The position numbers were made by a program, and so were the translations under genes. Of a DNA stretch of 64,000 bases, positions 1 to 9,340 are shown one piece after another. How positions within the stretch are numbered: the first letter of the stretch is position 1; every line of letters starts with the position of its first letter. The stretch is from Candidatus Enterenecus merdae (lineage in GTDB: Bacteria > Bacillota > Clostridia > Oscillospirales > Oscillospiraceae). The notes beneath the pieces are model-generated. The model was not told where the DNA came from, did not search any database, and worked only from the letters and a program-made list of their open reading frames with translations. The DNA lies in contig DVJZ01000019.1 in assembly GCA_018716385.1 (NCBI GenBank), positions 1-64,000 of the forward strand. The letters run 5' to 3'.

Positions 1-90
1 TTATACCACCTGCCCACCCCTTTTTCCACGGTCAAATTCCCGATCCCGGCCTTGGCCATTCATAAAATGGCTGCCGGGAGGACAAGCTAA
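1..90 (+). CDS. 3' end of an upstream ORF, possibly spoVAC (5' end outside window)
   Basis: Frame 1 is open to TAA at 88-90 (LYHLPTPFSTVKFPIPALAIHKMAAGRTS*). The spoVAC suggestion rests only on synteny with spoVAD/spoVAE. Confidence 0.3.
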   Translation, partial: LYHLPTPFSTVKFPIPALAIHKMAAGRTS

Positions 91-119
91 GGAAAATCCT
101 TTGGAAAGGCGGCCATCCC

Positions 120-1133
120 ATGGGAAACACAAAGCTGGGCAGCCAGAGTTTTTGCCCGGACAGCCCGCCGGTCATCGTCGGCTACGGCTGCGCGGCAGGC
201 GGCAAAGAGGCGGAAGGCCCTCTGGGCGCCCGCTTCGACCACATCAGCCAGGACGACACCTTCGGGGAATCCAGCTGGGAGAAGGCGGAGAGCCGGATGC
301 AGGACCTAGCCCTGAAAGCGGCCCTGGGCCGGGCGGGGCTGGCAAGCGACGGGCTGGACCTGCTGCTGGCGGGGGACCTGCTCAACCAATGCATCGGCTC
401 TTCCTTCGCCGCCCGCACCGCCGCGGTGCCCTATCTGGGCCTGTATGGGGCCTGCTCCACCATGGGGGAGAGCCTGGCGCTGGCCTCCCTGTTGCTGGGC
501 GCGGGCTATGGGCGGCACGCCGCGGCGGTCACCTCCTCCCACTTCTGCTCGGCAGAGCGGCAGTACCGCACCCCGCTGGAGTACGGCTGTCAGCGCACCC
601 CCACTGCCCAGTGGACCGCCACTGCCTCCGGGGCCGTGGTGCTGGGCCGGGAGGGGCATGGCCCCCGGGTCACCTGCGTCACCATCGGGATCGTGCGGGA
701 CAAGGGCATCCAGGACGCCAACAACATGGGGGCGGCCATGGCCCCTGCCGCCTACGACACCCTGCGGGCCCACTTCGCGGACACCGGGCGCAGCCCGGAC
801 TACTACGACCTCATCGTCACCGGGGATCTGGGTTACCTGGGTCACCGGATCGTCACCGACTTCTTCGCCCGGGATGGCGTCCGGATGGACCACTACGACG
901 ACTGCGGCCTGATCCTGTTTGACCGGGAGCGGCAGGACGTGCACTGCGGGGCCTCGGGCTGCGGCTGCTCGGCCTCGGTGCTGACCGCCCACCTGCTACC
1001 CGGGATGGAAAAGGGCCTGTGGAGGCGCATCCTCTTCTGCCCCACCGGGGCCCTGCTCTCCCCCACTTCCACCATGCAGGGGGAGTCCATCCCGGGCATC
1101 TGCCACGCCGTGGCTTTGGAAGGAGGAAGCTGA
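120..1133 (+). CDS. spoVAD: Stage V sporulation protein AD
   Basis: 337 aa thiolase-fold-like protein with GACSTMGESLALAS, TATASGAVVLG and STMQGESIPGICHAVAL, typical of SpoVAD; followed by spoVAE. Confidence 0.93.
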   Translation: MGNTKLGSQSFCPDSPPVIVGYGCAAGGKEAEGPLGARFDHISQDDTFGESSWEKAESRMQDLALKAALGRAGLASDGLDLLLAGDLLNQCIGSSFAARTAAVPYLGLYGACSTMGESLALASLLLGAGYGRHAAAVTSSHFCSAERQYRTPLEYGCQRTPTAQWTATASGAVVLGREGHGPRVTCVTIGIVRDKGIQDANNMGAAMAPAAYDTLRAHFADTGRSPDYYDLIVTGDLGYLGHRIVTDFFARDGVRMDHYDDCGLILFDRERQDVHCGASGCGCSASVLTAHLLPGMEKGLWRRILFCPTGALLSPTSTMQGESIPGICHAVALEGGS

Positions 1134-1134
1134 C

Positions 1135-1494
1135 ATGGAATATCTCCAGGCATTCCTGTGCGGCGGGCTGTTGTGCGTCATCGGCCAGCTGCTCATCGAC
1201 AAGACCGCCCTCACACCCGCACGCATCCTCACCACCTATGTGGTGGCCGGCGTCCTGCTCAGCGCACTGGGGCTGTACCAGCCCCTGGTGGACTGGGCCG
1301 GGTCGGGGGCCAGCGTCCCGCTGACCGGGTTCGGCCACACCCTGGCCAAGGGGGTGCGGGAGGCTGTGGAGCAGCGGGGGCTGCTGGGGGCGCTCACCGG
1401 GGGGCTCACCTCCACCGCCGGCGGCATCGCCGCGGCCATCTTTCTGGGCATCCTGGTGTCCATGCTGTTTCGGGCCAAGCGGAAGGGATCGTGA
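1135..1494 (+). CDS. spoVAE: Stage V sporulation protein AE
   Basis: 119 aa membrane protein with SVPLTGFGHTLAKGV, typical of SpoVAE/SpoVAC; directly downstream of spoVAD. Confidence 0.88.
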   Translation: MEYLQAFLCGGLLCVIGQLLIDKTALTPARILTTYVVAGVLLSALGLYQPLVDWAGSGASVPLTGFGHTLAKGVREAVEQRGLLGALTGGLTSTAGGIAAAIFLGILVSMLFRAKRKGS

Positions 1495-1500
1495 AGATCA

Positions 1501-1529
1501 GGGGCGGGATGGAAGTACCATCCCGCCCC
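1501..1529 (+). terminator. Intrinsic terminator-like hairpin after spoVAE
   Basis: GGGGCGGGATGG-aagta-CCATCCCGCCCC followed by TCTTGC. Confidence 0.6.
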
Positions 1530-1838
1530 TCTTGCGCGCTTCCCCCCGAATCGAGCAACCGTGGGCTGAACGCCGTCCACATCCGCCCGTCGCTGATCCT
1601 TTTCGGACGGTCGTTTTGTTTTCAAGGTGCTGTCCATCGATGAACTACCCTAAGTCTACACTTTTTTAACCCCCGATACCGTATATCCGAAAGGTAGGAA
1701 ATCAGCTTAAAAAACAGGTTATTCCCACGCTTTCGGAATTGTGGTAAAATGGAAATAACAAGGTGACAAATCGGACTTGCTAAAAAATCCAAACCCACAG
1801 CGAGGGCGGAAGTAAGAGAGGGATAAATTCAGAATTTT

Positions 1839-2306
1839 GTGGAGGAAGCACTTATGCAATTTGGATGGATTAACGGAATTAACACGGTGACCGTCATAAT
1901 CTTAGTCCTAATCAATATTATTGCTGGAAAAAAAGGACTGTGTAGCGATTTGCGGAGTACACATTTGTTGGTTAATCTCTTTGAACAAATAGGCAGATAT
2001 GGTTGTATGCTCTTTATGATCCTCCCGGCTTTTACACGAAACTGGAAATTCAGCTTTGGTTCAATGGATAAAATGTTCATATGGCTTGGCCTAACTGTAC
2101 TGCTTTTGACTGTTTATATCCTTCTCTGGATGAAAAAACGTAATGGCAGTACAAGTATTCTTTATGGCTTGGCTACCGTTCCAGTCATTTTATTTCTTGT
2201 GAATGGACTTCTGCTTTGTCACCCCGCCTTGATTATAGTATCGTTGATATTCGGGGGATGCCATTTGATGATTGTTCATGGAAATGCCCATTTATCAAGT
2301 AGATAG
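1839..2306 (+). CDS. Hypothetical multi-pass membrane protein in an AT-rich island
   Basis: 155 aa, about 5 hydrophobic segments; AT-rich relative to both flanks. Confidence 0.65.
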   Translation: MEEALMQFGWINGINTVTVIILVLINIIAGKKGLCSDLRSTHLLVNLFEQIGRYGCMLFMILPAFTRNWKFSFGSMDKMFIWLGLTVLLLTVYILLWMKKRNGSTSILYGLATVPVILFLVNGLLLCHPALIIVSLIFGGCHLMIVHGNAHLSSR

Positions 2307-2323
2307 CAAAGCCAGCCGAGCCA

Positions 2324-2502
2324 GTCAACGGTCAAGATGAACGGCGCTTACAGCGCCGCCGTTGACAGTCCCGCCTGTCTTTGCTGATGGGCAATCAAGG
2401 CGGGAAAGCCCTAAAATGGCTTCCCGCCCATTTCAATTTTGAGAGAAGAAACGCCCTAAAATTAGGAAGAGGGAGGCCAAGCACTTTGAGGGAGTGGCCT
2501 CC
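2324..2502. repeat. Three consecutive inverted repeats (hairpins)
   Basis: GTCAACGG..GGCGCT tac AGCGCC..CCGTTGAC (2324-2366); GGCGGGAAAGCC..GGCTTCCCGCC (2399-2428); GGAGGCCA..TGGCCTCC (2472-2502). Confidence 0.7.
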
Positions 2503-2529
2503 TTGTCCACCCATTCAGCGGGACGGCGG

Positions 2530-2703
2530 TCAACGCCGGGCACAGGCCCGTTCCTCTCCGCCTTGACGGTCACCCCGCTCCCACTTGGATACCGCCCGGT
2601 CTGATGCATTCAGTTTTTCCGCCAGCTCCTTCTGGGTCAGCCCCAGCTCCCGGAGGCGCTGGACAATGAACTGCCCGGTCTTGTTTCCATCTATGCCCCG
2701 CAC
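2530..2703 (-). CDS. Short HTH-XRE protein, possibly a remnant (GTG start)
   Basis: Minus-strand translation RGIDGNKTGQFIVQRLRELGLTQKELAEKLNASDRAVSKWERGDRQGGEERACARR*; GTG preceded by GGAGG. Too short for the ORF track. Confidence 0.6.
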   Translation of the reverse strand: MRGIDGNKTGQFIVQRLRELGLTQKELAEKLNASDRAVSKWERGDRQGGEERACARR

Positions 2704-2852
2704 CTCACCTCCATTCTATCCAATCTTTTCCGTTCCCGCAACAAACCTGTGGTGGGATTGCCGGTTTCCGCCCCCTTTCCCTCATTTGTTCGATCTGCCC
2801 TTGACAGGCACCTGCGCCCAGGCTATAATCATCTGCGTACAAGTGCATACCA

Positions 2853-2945
2853 CCTTATCCAGAGTGGCTGAGGGAACGGCCCAATGACGCCACGGCAACC
2901 TGCTGCGCAAGGTGCCAATTCCGGCGGAAACGCGAGATGAGGAAG
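2853..2945 (+). promoter_or_regulatory. SAM-I (S-box) riboswitch upstream of metK
   Basis: CTTATCCAGAGTGGCTGAGGGAACGGCCC.ATGACGCCACGGCAACC...GGTGCCAATTCC...GATGAGGAAG matches the S-box consensus; next gene is metK. Confidence 0.95.
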
Positions 2946-2960
2946 CCTCTGAACCCACTG

Positions 2961-2985
2961 CCCCGCCGCCCGGCGGGGCTTTTTC
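2961..2985 (+). terminator. Riboswitch expression-platform terminator
   Basis: CCCCGCCG-cc-CGGCGGGG followed by CTTTTTC. Confidence 0.85.
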
Positions 2986-3017
2986 TTCCGCTTTTACACA
3001 CAGAAAGGAAATGAACG

Positions 3018-4199
3018 ATGGCAAAGCGACTGTTTACCTCTGAATCGGTGACGGAAGGTCACCCCGATAAAATCTGCGACCAGATCTCCGATGCGGTGCT
3101 GGACGCCATCCTGTCCAAGGACCCCGGGGCCCGGGTGGCCTGTGAGACCACCGTGTCCACCGGGCTGATCCACATCATGGGGGAGATCACCACCCAATGC
3201 TACGTGGACATCCCCAAGATCGCCCGGGACGTGGTGCGGGACATCGGCTATGACCGGGCCAAATACGGCTTTGACTGCGACACCTGCGGCGTCATCACCA
3301 ACATCGACGAGCAGTCCCCCGACATCGCCATGGGGGTCAACAAGTCCCTGGAGGCCCGGCTGGGAGAGATGGATGACGCGCTGGACGGCGGAGCTGGCGA
3401 CCAGGGCATGATGTTCGGCTACGCCTGCCGGGAGACCGACGAGCTCATGCCCCTGCCCATCTCGCTGGCCCACAGGCTGGCCCAGCGGCTGGCTCAGGCT
3501 CGCAAGCAGGGCCTGGCCGACTACCTGCGCCCAGACGGCAAGACCCAGGTCACCGTGGAGTACGACGACGCGGGCCATCCCGCCCGGGTGGACACCGTGG
3601 TGGTGTCCACCCAGCACAACCCGGAGGCCGGCCTGGAGCGCATCCGGGAGGACATGGTGAGGCTGGTCATCCAGCCCACCATCCCCGCCCATCTACTGGA
3701 TGGGGATACCAAAATTTATGTAAATCCAACCGGCCGCTTCGTCGTAGGCGGTCCGCAAGGGGATTCGGGGCTGACCGGGCGCAAGATCATCGTGGATACA
3801 TACGGCGGCGCCGCCCCCCACGGCGGCGGCGCCTTCTCCGGCAAGGACCCCACCAAGGTGGACCGCTCCGCCGCCTACGCCGCCCGCTGGGTGGCCAAGA
3901 ACCTGGTGGCCGCCGGCCTGGCCCAACGCTGCCAGGTGCAGCTGGCCTACGCCATCGGGGTGGCCCGCCCCGTCTGCGTCCGGGTGGACACTTTTGGCAC
4001 GGGCACGGCAGCTGACCCTGTGCTGGAGCAGGTGGTGGAGCGGCTGTTTGACCTTCGGCCCAGCGCCATCATCCGGCGGTTAGACCTGCGCCGGCCCATC
4101 TACCGCCAGGTGGCGGCCTATGGGCACTTCGGCCGCCCCGAACTGGCTCTGCCCTGGGAGCGCACCGACATGGTGGAGGCGCTGAAGGCCGCCCTGTGA
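3018..4199 (+). CDS. metK: S-adenosylmethionine synthase
   Basis: 393 aa, [63 protein letters not shown]. Confidence 0.98.
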   Translation: MAKRLFTSESVTEGHPDKICDQISDAVLDAILSKDPGARVACETTVSTGLIHIMGEITTQCYVDIPKIARDVVRDIGYDRAKYGFDCDTCGVITNIDEQSPDIAMGVNKSLEARLGEMDDALDGGAGDQGMMFGYACRETDELMPLPISLAHRLAQRLAQARKQGLADYLRPDGKTQVTVEYDDAGHPARVDTVVVSTQHNPEAGLERIREDMVRLVIQPTIPAHLLDGDTKIYVNPTGRFVVGGPQGDSGLTGRKIIVDTYGGAAPHGGGAFSGKDPTKVDRSAAYAARWVAKNLVAAGLAQRCQVQLAYAIGVARPVCVRVDTFGTGTAADPVLEQVVERLFDLRPSAIIRRLDLRRPIYRQVAAYGHFGRPELALPWERTDMVEALKAAL

Positions 4200-4304
4200 G
4201 GCTGCTCCCAACAGGCCGTATTGGACGGTCTGAAACACGCAAAATCTGTTTAGAAGAAATCCCTGACGGCAGCCTTTCTCAAGCTGCTCGCCAGGGATCT
4301 CCCT

Positions 4305-6164
4305 TTATAGTCCTACCAATCTCCCAACGCTGGCCACCAGGAAACACAGCACCAGGCCCAGCGCTGTGGGCAGGGCGGTGGCCAGTACCGTCCACCGCAG
4401 GCTGCCCGTCTCCTTCCAGATGGTCAGGCAGGTGGTGGAGCAGGGCCAATGAAACAGGGAAAACAGGAGGACGCACACCGCCGTCAGCCAGCTCCATCCC
4501 TGGCTGCCCAGGAGCTGGGCCAGGGCGGTCAGATCGCCGTACTCCACCAGGGTGCCGGAGGACAGGTAGGCCATGAGCATCACCGGGATGACGATCTCAT
4601 TTGCGGGCCAGCCCAGCAGGAAGGCCATGAGGATCACCCCGTCCAGCCCGAATAGCCGGGCAAAGGGATCCAGAATGCCGGTGCACCAACCCAGCAGGGA
4701 CTGACCCCCCGCCTCCACGTTGGCCAGCAGCCAGATCACCAGCCCCGCCGGCGCCGCCACCGCCAGGGCACGGCCCAGGACGAACACCGTCCGGTCCAGC
4801 AGGGAGCGCACCACCACCTGCCCCACCCGGGGCCGCCGGAAAGGGGGCAGCTCCAGGGTAAAGGAAGATGGCGTGCCCCGCAGCACCGTGGCCGACAGCA
4901 GCCGGGAGCAGCCCAGGGTGGCTGCCGCCCCCAGCAGCAGCGTACCCAGCAGCAGCGCCGCCCCCCTCAGCGATCCCAGCCAGCCCCCACGAGTCCCCAC
5001 GAAGAAGATGGCGATCAGGGCCATCAGGGTTGGGAACTTCCCGTTGCAGGGCACCAAGGAGGAGGTGAGGATGGCGATCAGACGCTCCCGGGGGCTGTCA
5101 ATGATGCGGCAGCCGGTGACCCCGCAGGCGTTACACCCCAGGCACATGGCCATGGTAAGGGCCTGCTTGCCACAGGCCCGGGCCCGCTGGAAGGCATGAT
5201 CCATGAGAAAGGCCACCCGGGGCAGGTAGCCCAGGTCCTCCAGCAGAGTGAACAGAGGAAAGAAGATGGCCATGGGGGGCAGCATCACCGACACCACCCA
5301 GGCCGTCACCCGGTACACCCCGTCCAGCAGCAGGGAGGACAGCCAGCCCGGCGCGCCGGACAGCCAGCCTTCCAGAATCTGTCCCAGCCGGTCAAACCCC
5401 TGGGAAAGCCATTGGGAGGGCAGGTTGGCCCCCGCCACCGTCAGCCACAGCACCAGCCCCAAAAGCAGCAGCATCAGGGGAATGCCAGTCAGCCGGCTGG
5501 CCAGCAGACGGTCCAGCCGGCGCTGGCGCTCCAGCGCATCCGGCCGGCTGCTGATCACCGTCTGCTCGGCGTACTGCTGAGCCAGCAACGCCCGCTGCTG
5601 AGGGGATCGGGGGGCGGCCCGCTCTCCCGGCTCCTCCCTCTGTGCCAGGCGGGCCATGGCCTGCTTGAGCTGGTCCAATCCCCGCTGCCGCCCGGCGGAG
5701 ATGCCCACCACCGGCGCGCCCAGGAGGCTGGACAGCCCCTCCAGGTCGATCTGAAGGCCCAGGCGCTGGGCCTCGTCCAGCAGGTTGACGCACACCAGCA
5801 CCCGGTCGGTGAGCTCCAGCACCTGCAAAACCAGGATCAGGTTGCGCTCCAGGCAGGTGGCGTCGCACACCACCACCACCCCGTCGGCCTGACCGCTGGC
5901 GATGTAATCCCAAGCCACCCGCTCCTCCGGCGTCTTGGCTGTCAGGGAGTAGATCCCCGGCAGATCGGTCAACCGGTACTCCACCCCCTGGTGGGCAAAG
6001 CGGCCCTGGGCGGTGGCCACCGTCTTGCCTGCCCAATTCCCCGTGTGTTGGCGCAGCCCAGTTAGGGCGTTGAACAAGGTGGATTTGCCCACGTTTGGGT
6101 TGCCCACCAGGGCCAGGCAAGGCCCAGATCCACTCATGGCGCCGCCCCGCCCGTCGCCGGGCAC
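4305..6164 (-). CDS. feoB: Ferrous iron transporter B
   Basis: 619 aa, N-terminal GTPase GNPNVGKSTLFNALTG, DLPGIYSL and FeoB membrane core. Confidence 0.95.
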   Translation of the reverse strand: MPGDGRGGAMSGSGPCLALVGNPNVGKSTLFNALTGLRQHTGNWAGKTVATAQGRFAHQGVEYRLTDLPGIYSLTAKTPEERVAWDYIASGQADGVVVVCDATCLERNLILVLQVLELTDRVLVCVNLLDEAQRLGLQIDLEGLSSLLGAPVVGISAGRQRGLDQLKQAMARLAQREEPGERAAPRSPQQRALLAQQYAEQTVISSRPDALERQRRLDRLLASRLTGIPLMLLLLGLVLWLTVAGANLPSQWLSQGFDRLGQILEGWLSGAPGWLSSLLLDGVYRVTAWVVSVMLPPMAIFFPLFTLLEDLGYLPRVAFLMDHAFQRARACGKQALTMAMCLGCNACGVTGCRIIDSPRERLIAILTSSLVPCNGKFPTLMALIAIFFVGTRGGWLGSLRGAALLLGTLLLGAAATLGCSRLLSATVLRGTPSSFTLELPPFRRPRVGQVVVRSLLDRTVFVLGRALAVAAPAGLVIWLLANVEAGGQSLLGWCTGILDPFARLFGLDGVILMAFLLGWPANEIVIPVMLMAYLSSGTLVEYGDLTALAQLLGSQGWSWLTAVCVLLFSLFHWPCSTTCLTIWKETGSLRWTVLATALPTALGLVLCFLVASVGRLVGL

Positions 6165-6397
6165 TCCCGCTCCAATTGGATCCCGGCCGCATCTGCCCGG
6201 CGCAGGGCGATCAGCGCCCCCCGGATCAGATAGGCCCGCAGATCCCCCGCGGGGCTTTTCACCATGCAGGTCACCCGGGTGCCCCGCACCAGGCCCAGGT
6301 CCATCAGCCGGCGCTCCATGGCGGGCCGGGCAGACAGCTGGGTCACATAGCCGCTCTGCCCCACGTCCAGGGCGGCCATGTCTATGATCTCACGCAT
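6134..6397 (-). CDS. feoA: Ferrous iron transport protein A
   Basis: 87 aa SH3-like protein, MERRLMDLGLVRGTRV; overlaps feoB start. Confidence 0.9.
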   Translation of the reverse strand: MREIIDMAALDVGQSGYVTQLSARPAMERRLMDLGLVRGTRVTCMVKSPAGDLRAYLIRGALIALRRADAAGIQLERECPATGGAAP

Positions 6398-6494
6398 TGT
6401 AACTCGCTCCTCTTACACATCTGGGCGACCGCGCGGGCGGCCGCACCCTATCCTATGCCGCCGCCCGCCCAACTGACCGCCCCAAGAGGAGACA

Positions 6495-6530
6495 ACAAAG
6501 GGCCGCCGGCTTGCGCCGGCGGCCCTTTGT
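6495..6530. terminator. Terminator-like hairpin between feoA promoter region and the flavoprotein gene
   Basis: ACAAAGGGCCGCCGGC-ttgc-GCCGGCGGCCCTTTGT. Confidence 0.75.
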
Positions 6531-7154
6531 TCAGCGAATGAAGTTGGTCCTCTGGAAGGGCTCCCGCTCAGGCAGCCCGTACTGCGCCCGGCCCAGGGCG
6601 ATGCTCTTGATGAGGAAGGCCATGTTCCGGGCCAGGGTACGCATGGTTTGCAGCCCCTCCGCGTCCTGGGCTGCCTCCCCCTTCTCCCGGCCATGGACAA
6701 TGTTCCAGTACTGGCTGGAGGCCACCGGCATCCCCGTGATGGTGAAGTATTTGTTCATCTCGTCAAAGGTGGCCGTGGCCCCGCCCCGGCGGGCCACCAC
6801 CACGCTGGCCCCCACCTTCATGGCCTTGTCAAAGTGGGTGCTGTAAAACAGCCGGTCCAGGAAGGAGATCAGCGTGCCGTTGGCCGAGCCGTAATAGACG
6901 GGACTGGCAATCACCAGGCCGTCGCAGGCCTCGAACTTGGGCGCGACCTGGTTGACCAGATCGTCAAAGACACATCTCCCGTTCTGCATGCAAAAGCCGC
7001 AGGCGATGCAGCCCCGCAGGTCCTGGCCACCGATCTGGATCGTCTCCGTCTCCATCCCTTCCCCCTGGAAGACTCGCTCCATCTCCCCCAGGGCCAGGGC
7101 TGTGTTCCCGCCCTTGCGGGGACTGCCGTTGATCATGAGTACGTTCAATTCCAT
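6531..7154 (-). CDS. NADPH-dependent FMN reductase / flavodoxin-fold iron-sulfur flavoprotein
   Basis: MELNVLMINGSPRKGGNTALAL, CIACGFCMQNGRCVFDD, SPVYYGSANG. Confidence 0.9.
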   Translation of the reverse strand: MELNVLMINGSPRKGGNTALALGEMERVFQGEGMETETIQIGGQDLRGCIACGFCMQNGRCVFDDLVNQVAPKFEACDGLVIASPVYYGSANGTLISFLDRLFYSTHFDKAMKVGASVVVARRGGATATFDEMNKYFTITGMPVASSQYWNIVHGREKGEAAQDAEGLQTMRTLARNMAFLIKSIALGRAQYGLPEREPFQRTNFIR

Positions 7155-7189
7155 GCACCTCCATGTTTTGTCCCATCTGGGTTTGCCAT

Positions 7190-8080
7190 CTACTCAAACA
7201 AGGTTGGATGGCCGCCTCTGCCCGCCGGCCCACCCATCCCCCGCAGTGCCTTGAGATACTCCCTCCCCCGCTCCAGGTCGTCCGGGCAGTCACAGCCCAG
7301 GGCGGAGGCAACCTCCGCCAGCGCGCTCTCAAACAGCTCCATCGCCCCATCCAGAGCGCTCCAGGCCGCATCCACGCTGTCCAGCCGGTAGGTCTTCCGC
7401 AGCCGCTCCCACTCCCCACCGGTCAGGAAGCGGGGCAACCATTTGTCATGCTTGCCCAGGTTGACGGGGAAGCCGGTCCGCGCGCCCGCCAGATATCCCA
7501 GCATCCGCCGCAGTTCCACCTGCACGATCTGCTGAAAAAACCAGTTTGCACACAACAACTGCTCCCGCAGCAGGCCCTTGGCCACATGGGTACAGGCCAG
7601 GACGAACTCATTGGCACTGTCCCGGACAAAGGCCGCGCTTGGCTTTTGCAGCCAAAAATGCCGGTCCGAGGGGGCGGGAAGCGCAGGGCAGCGCCCGTCC
7701 TTGTCCAGCAGGATCTGGACAAGCGGTTCCCGATCCAAATAGGTCTGGAGATCCTCGATGGGGATCAGCGTGAGGTCGATCTTTCCCCCGTCTGAAAACA
7801 GCATCAGGTAGGAAAACCAGCCCGATGGAAAATCTGGCGGGAAGAGCTCCATTGCCTCCGGCTTTTGCAGGAAAATCCGATCCCCAAATACGTCCAGCCA
7901 CTCCTCCGACCGGGTGAAGCTCCCCACATCCGTGACCAAGAAGGTGACGTCATAGTCCTGCCACACATCCGGCGCCGCATGGGGGTTGACCCGGCTCCCC
8001 TCCAGCGTCAGCACCCGGATCCGCTCGTCGGCCCGGGCAAGGCGCTTGAACAGCGCCAGCATCTCCTGTGAAGTCCGCAT
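7190..8080 (-). CDS. Aminoglycoside 6-adenylyltransferase-like (AadE/ANT(6) family)
   Basis: Start placed at MRTSQEMLALF (ATG 8078-8080). GSRVNPHAAPDVWQDYDVTFLVTD, MLFSDGGKIDLTLIPIEDL, LGKHDKWLPRFL are ANT(6)-like. The 406 aa ORF in the track extends upstream into galM. Confidence 0.85.
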   Translation of the reverse strand: MRTSQEMLALFKRLARADERIRVLTLEGSRVNPHAAPDVWQDYDVTFLVTDVGSFTRSEEWLDVFGDRIFLQKPEAMELFPPDFPSGWFSYLMLFSDGGKIDLTLIPIEDLQTYLDREPLVQILLDKDGRCPALPAPSDRHFWLQKPSAAFVRDSANEFVLACTHVAKGLLREQLLCANWFFQQIVQVELRRMLGYLAGARTGFPVNLGKHDKWLPRFLTGGEWERLRKTYRLDSVDAAWSALDGAMELFESALAEVASALGCDCPDDLERGREYLKALRGMGGPAGRGGHPTLFE

Positions 8081-8090
8081 ACCCCCTCCC

Positions 8091-9143
8091 TCACCTCCCA
8101 TCCAGAGAGAAGGCGTACCGGGTGATCTGTTCGTACCGCTCCCCTGCCCGCAGCACGCAGGAGGGAAACTGGGGCTGATTGGGGGAGTCGGGGTAAAACT
8201 GGGTCTCCAGGCAAAAGCCGTGGCGGGGGCCGTACACCGCGCCCGCCTTGCCCGGCCGGCCCGCCGCCAGGAAGTTGGCGGTGTAGAACTGCACCCCAGG
8301 CAGGGTGGTCTGAACCTCCAGGGCAATACCGCTGGCCGCAGACCTGGCCTGGGCGGCAGGGCGCAGCCGGCCCGGCGGCCCGTCCACCACGTAGTTGTGA
8401 TCATACCCACCGGACTGGCTCAGCTGGGGGAAGGGGGCGTCGATGCCAGCGCCGATGGGGATCGGCCGGCGCAGGTCCAGGGGCGTGCCCGCCACGGGCT
8501 CCACCCTCCCCAGAGGGATGCCCGTAGGGTCAGTGGGCGTATAGCCGCCGGCGTGGATGCAGATCTCCTGCTCCAGCACCGGGCCCCCACCCTGTCCGGC
8601 CAGGTTGAAGTAGCTGTGGTTGGTCAGGTTGCAGATCGTGTCCTGGTCGCACCATCCCTCGTAGCGCAGCTCTAGGGCGGAGCCGTCCAGCCGGTAGGTC
8701 ACCCGGACCTCCAGGTTGCCGGGGTAGCCCTCCTCCCCGTGGGAGCTGGACAGGCTCAGCTGGGCCAGATCCCCCTCCAGCCGTTCCACCCGCCACACCC
8801 GGTGGGAGAAGCCCACCCGGCCCCCGTGCAGATGATTTGGCCCGCTGTTCACCACCAGGGTATACGCCCGGCCGCCCAGCGTAAAACGCCCGCCGGCGAT
8901 GCGGTTGGCACACCGGCCCACCACCGCCCCCAGGTAGCCGTCCCAACGCAGGTAGTCCTCCAATCCCTCGTAGCCCAACACCACGTCCACCCGCCGGCCT
9001 CCCCGGCCCGGCGCCTCCAAGGCCCGCAGGGTAGCGCCAAAGGTGAGCAGCTCACAGCGCAGCGCGCCGTTGTCCAGGCAGAGCAGCTCCACGGCCTCCC
9101 CAGCCGGGGTGCGTCCAAAGGGGCGGCGGGACGGTGGTGGCAT
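8091..9143 (-). CDS. galM: Aldose 1-epimerase
   Basis: 350 aa, YLGAVVGRCANRIAGGRF, NHLHGGRVGFSHRVW, LTNHSYFNLAGQ. Confidence 0.93.
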   Translation of the reverse strand: MPPPSRRPFGRTPAGEAVELLCLDNGALRCELLTFGATLRALEAPGRGGRRVDVVLGYEGLEDYLRWDGYLGAVVGRCANRIAGGRFTLGGRAYTLVVNSGPNHLHGGRVGFSHRVWRVERLEGDLAQLSLSSSHGEEGYPGNLEVRVTYRLDGSALELRYEGWCDQDTICNLTNHSYFNLAGQGGGPVLEQEICIHAGGYTPTDPTGIPLGRVEPVAGTPLDLRRPIPIGAGIDAPFPQLSQSGGYDHNYVVDGPPGRLRPAAQARSAASGIALEVQTTLPGVQFYTANFLAAGRPGKAGAVYGPRHGFCLETQFYPDSPNQPQFPSCVLRAGERYEQITRYAFSLDGR

Positions 9144-9340
9144 GGCGGACTCTCCCTTCCAATTTATTCTTCTTTAGTTTACCAACCTTTTGAGAAAAAG
9201 GCAAGAGGGCGGCCCCCTTGCCAAACAGGGCGGTTCATGCTATGCTGGTCTCAACAATCCCTTGGCCCGCCCCACCTAGGGCGGCCCAACCGCCGGGGCC
9301 ATCAGGCCCCAGAAATCCGCTTGGGATGAGGTGATCTTCC

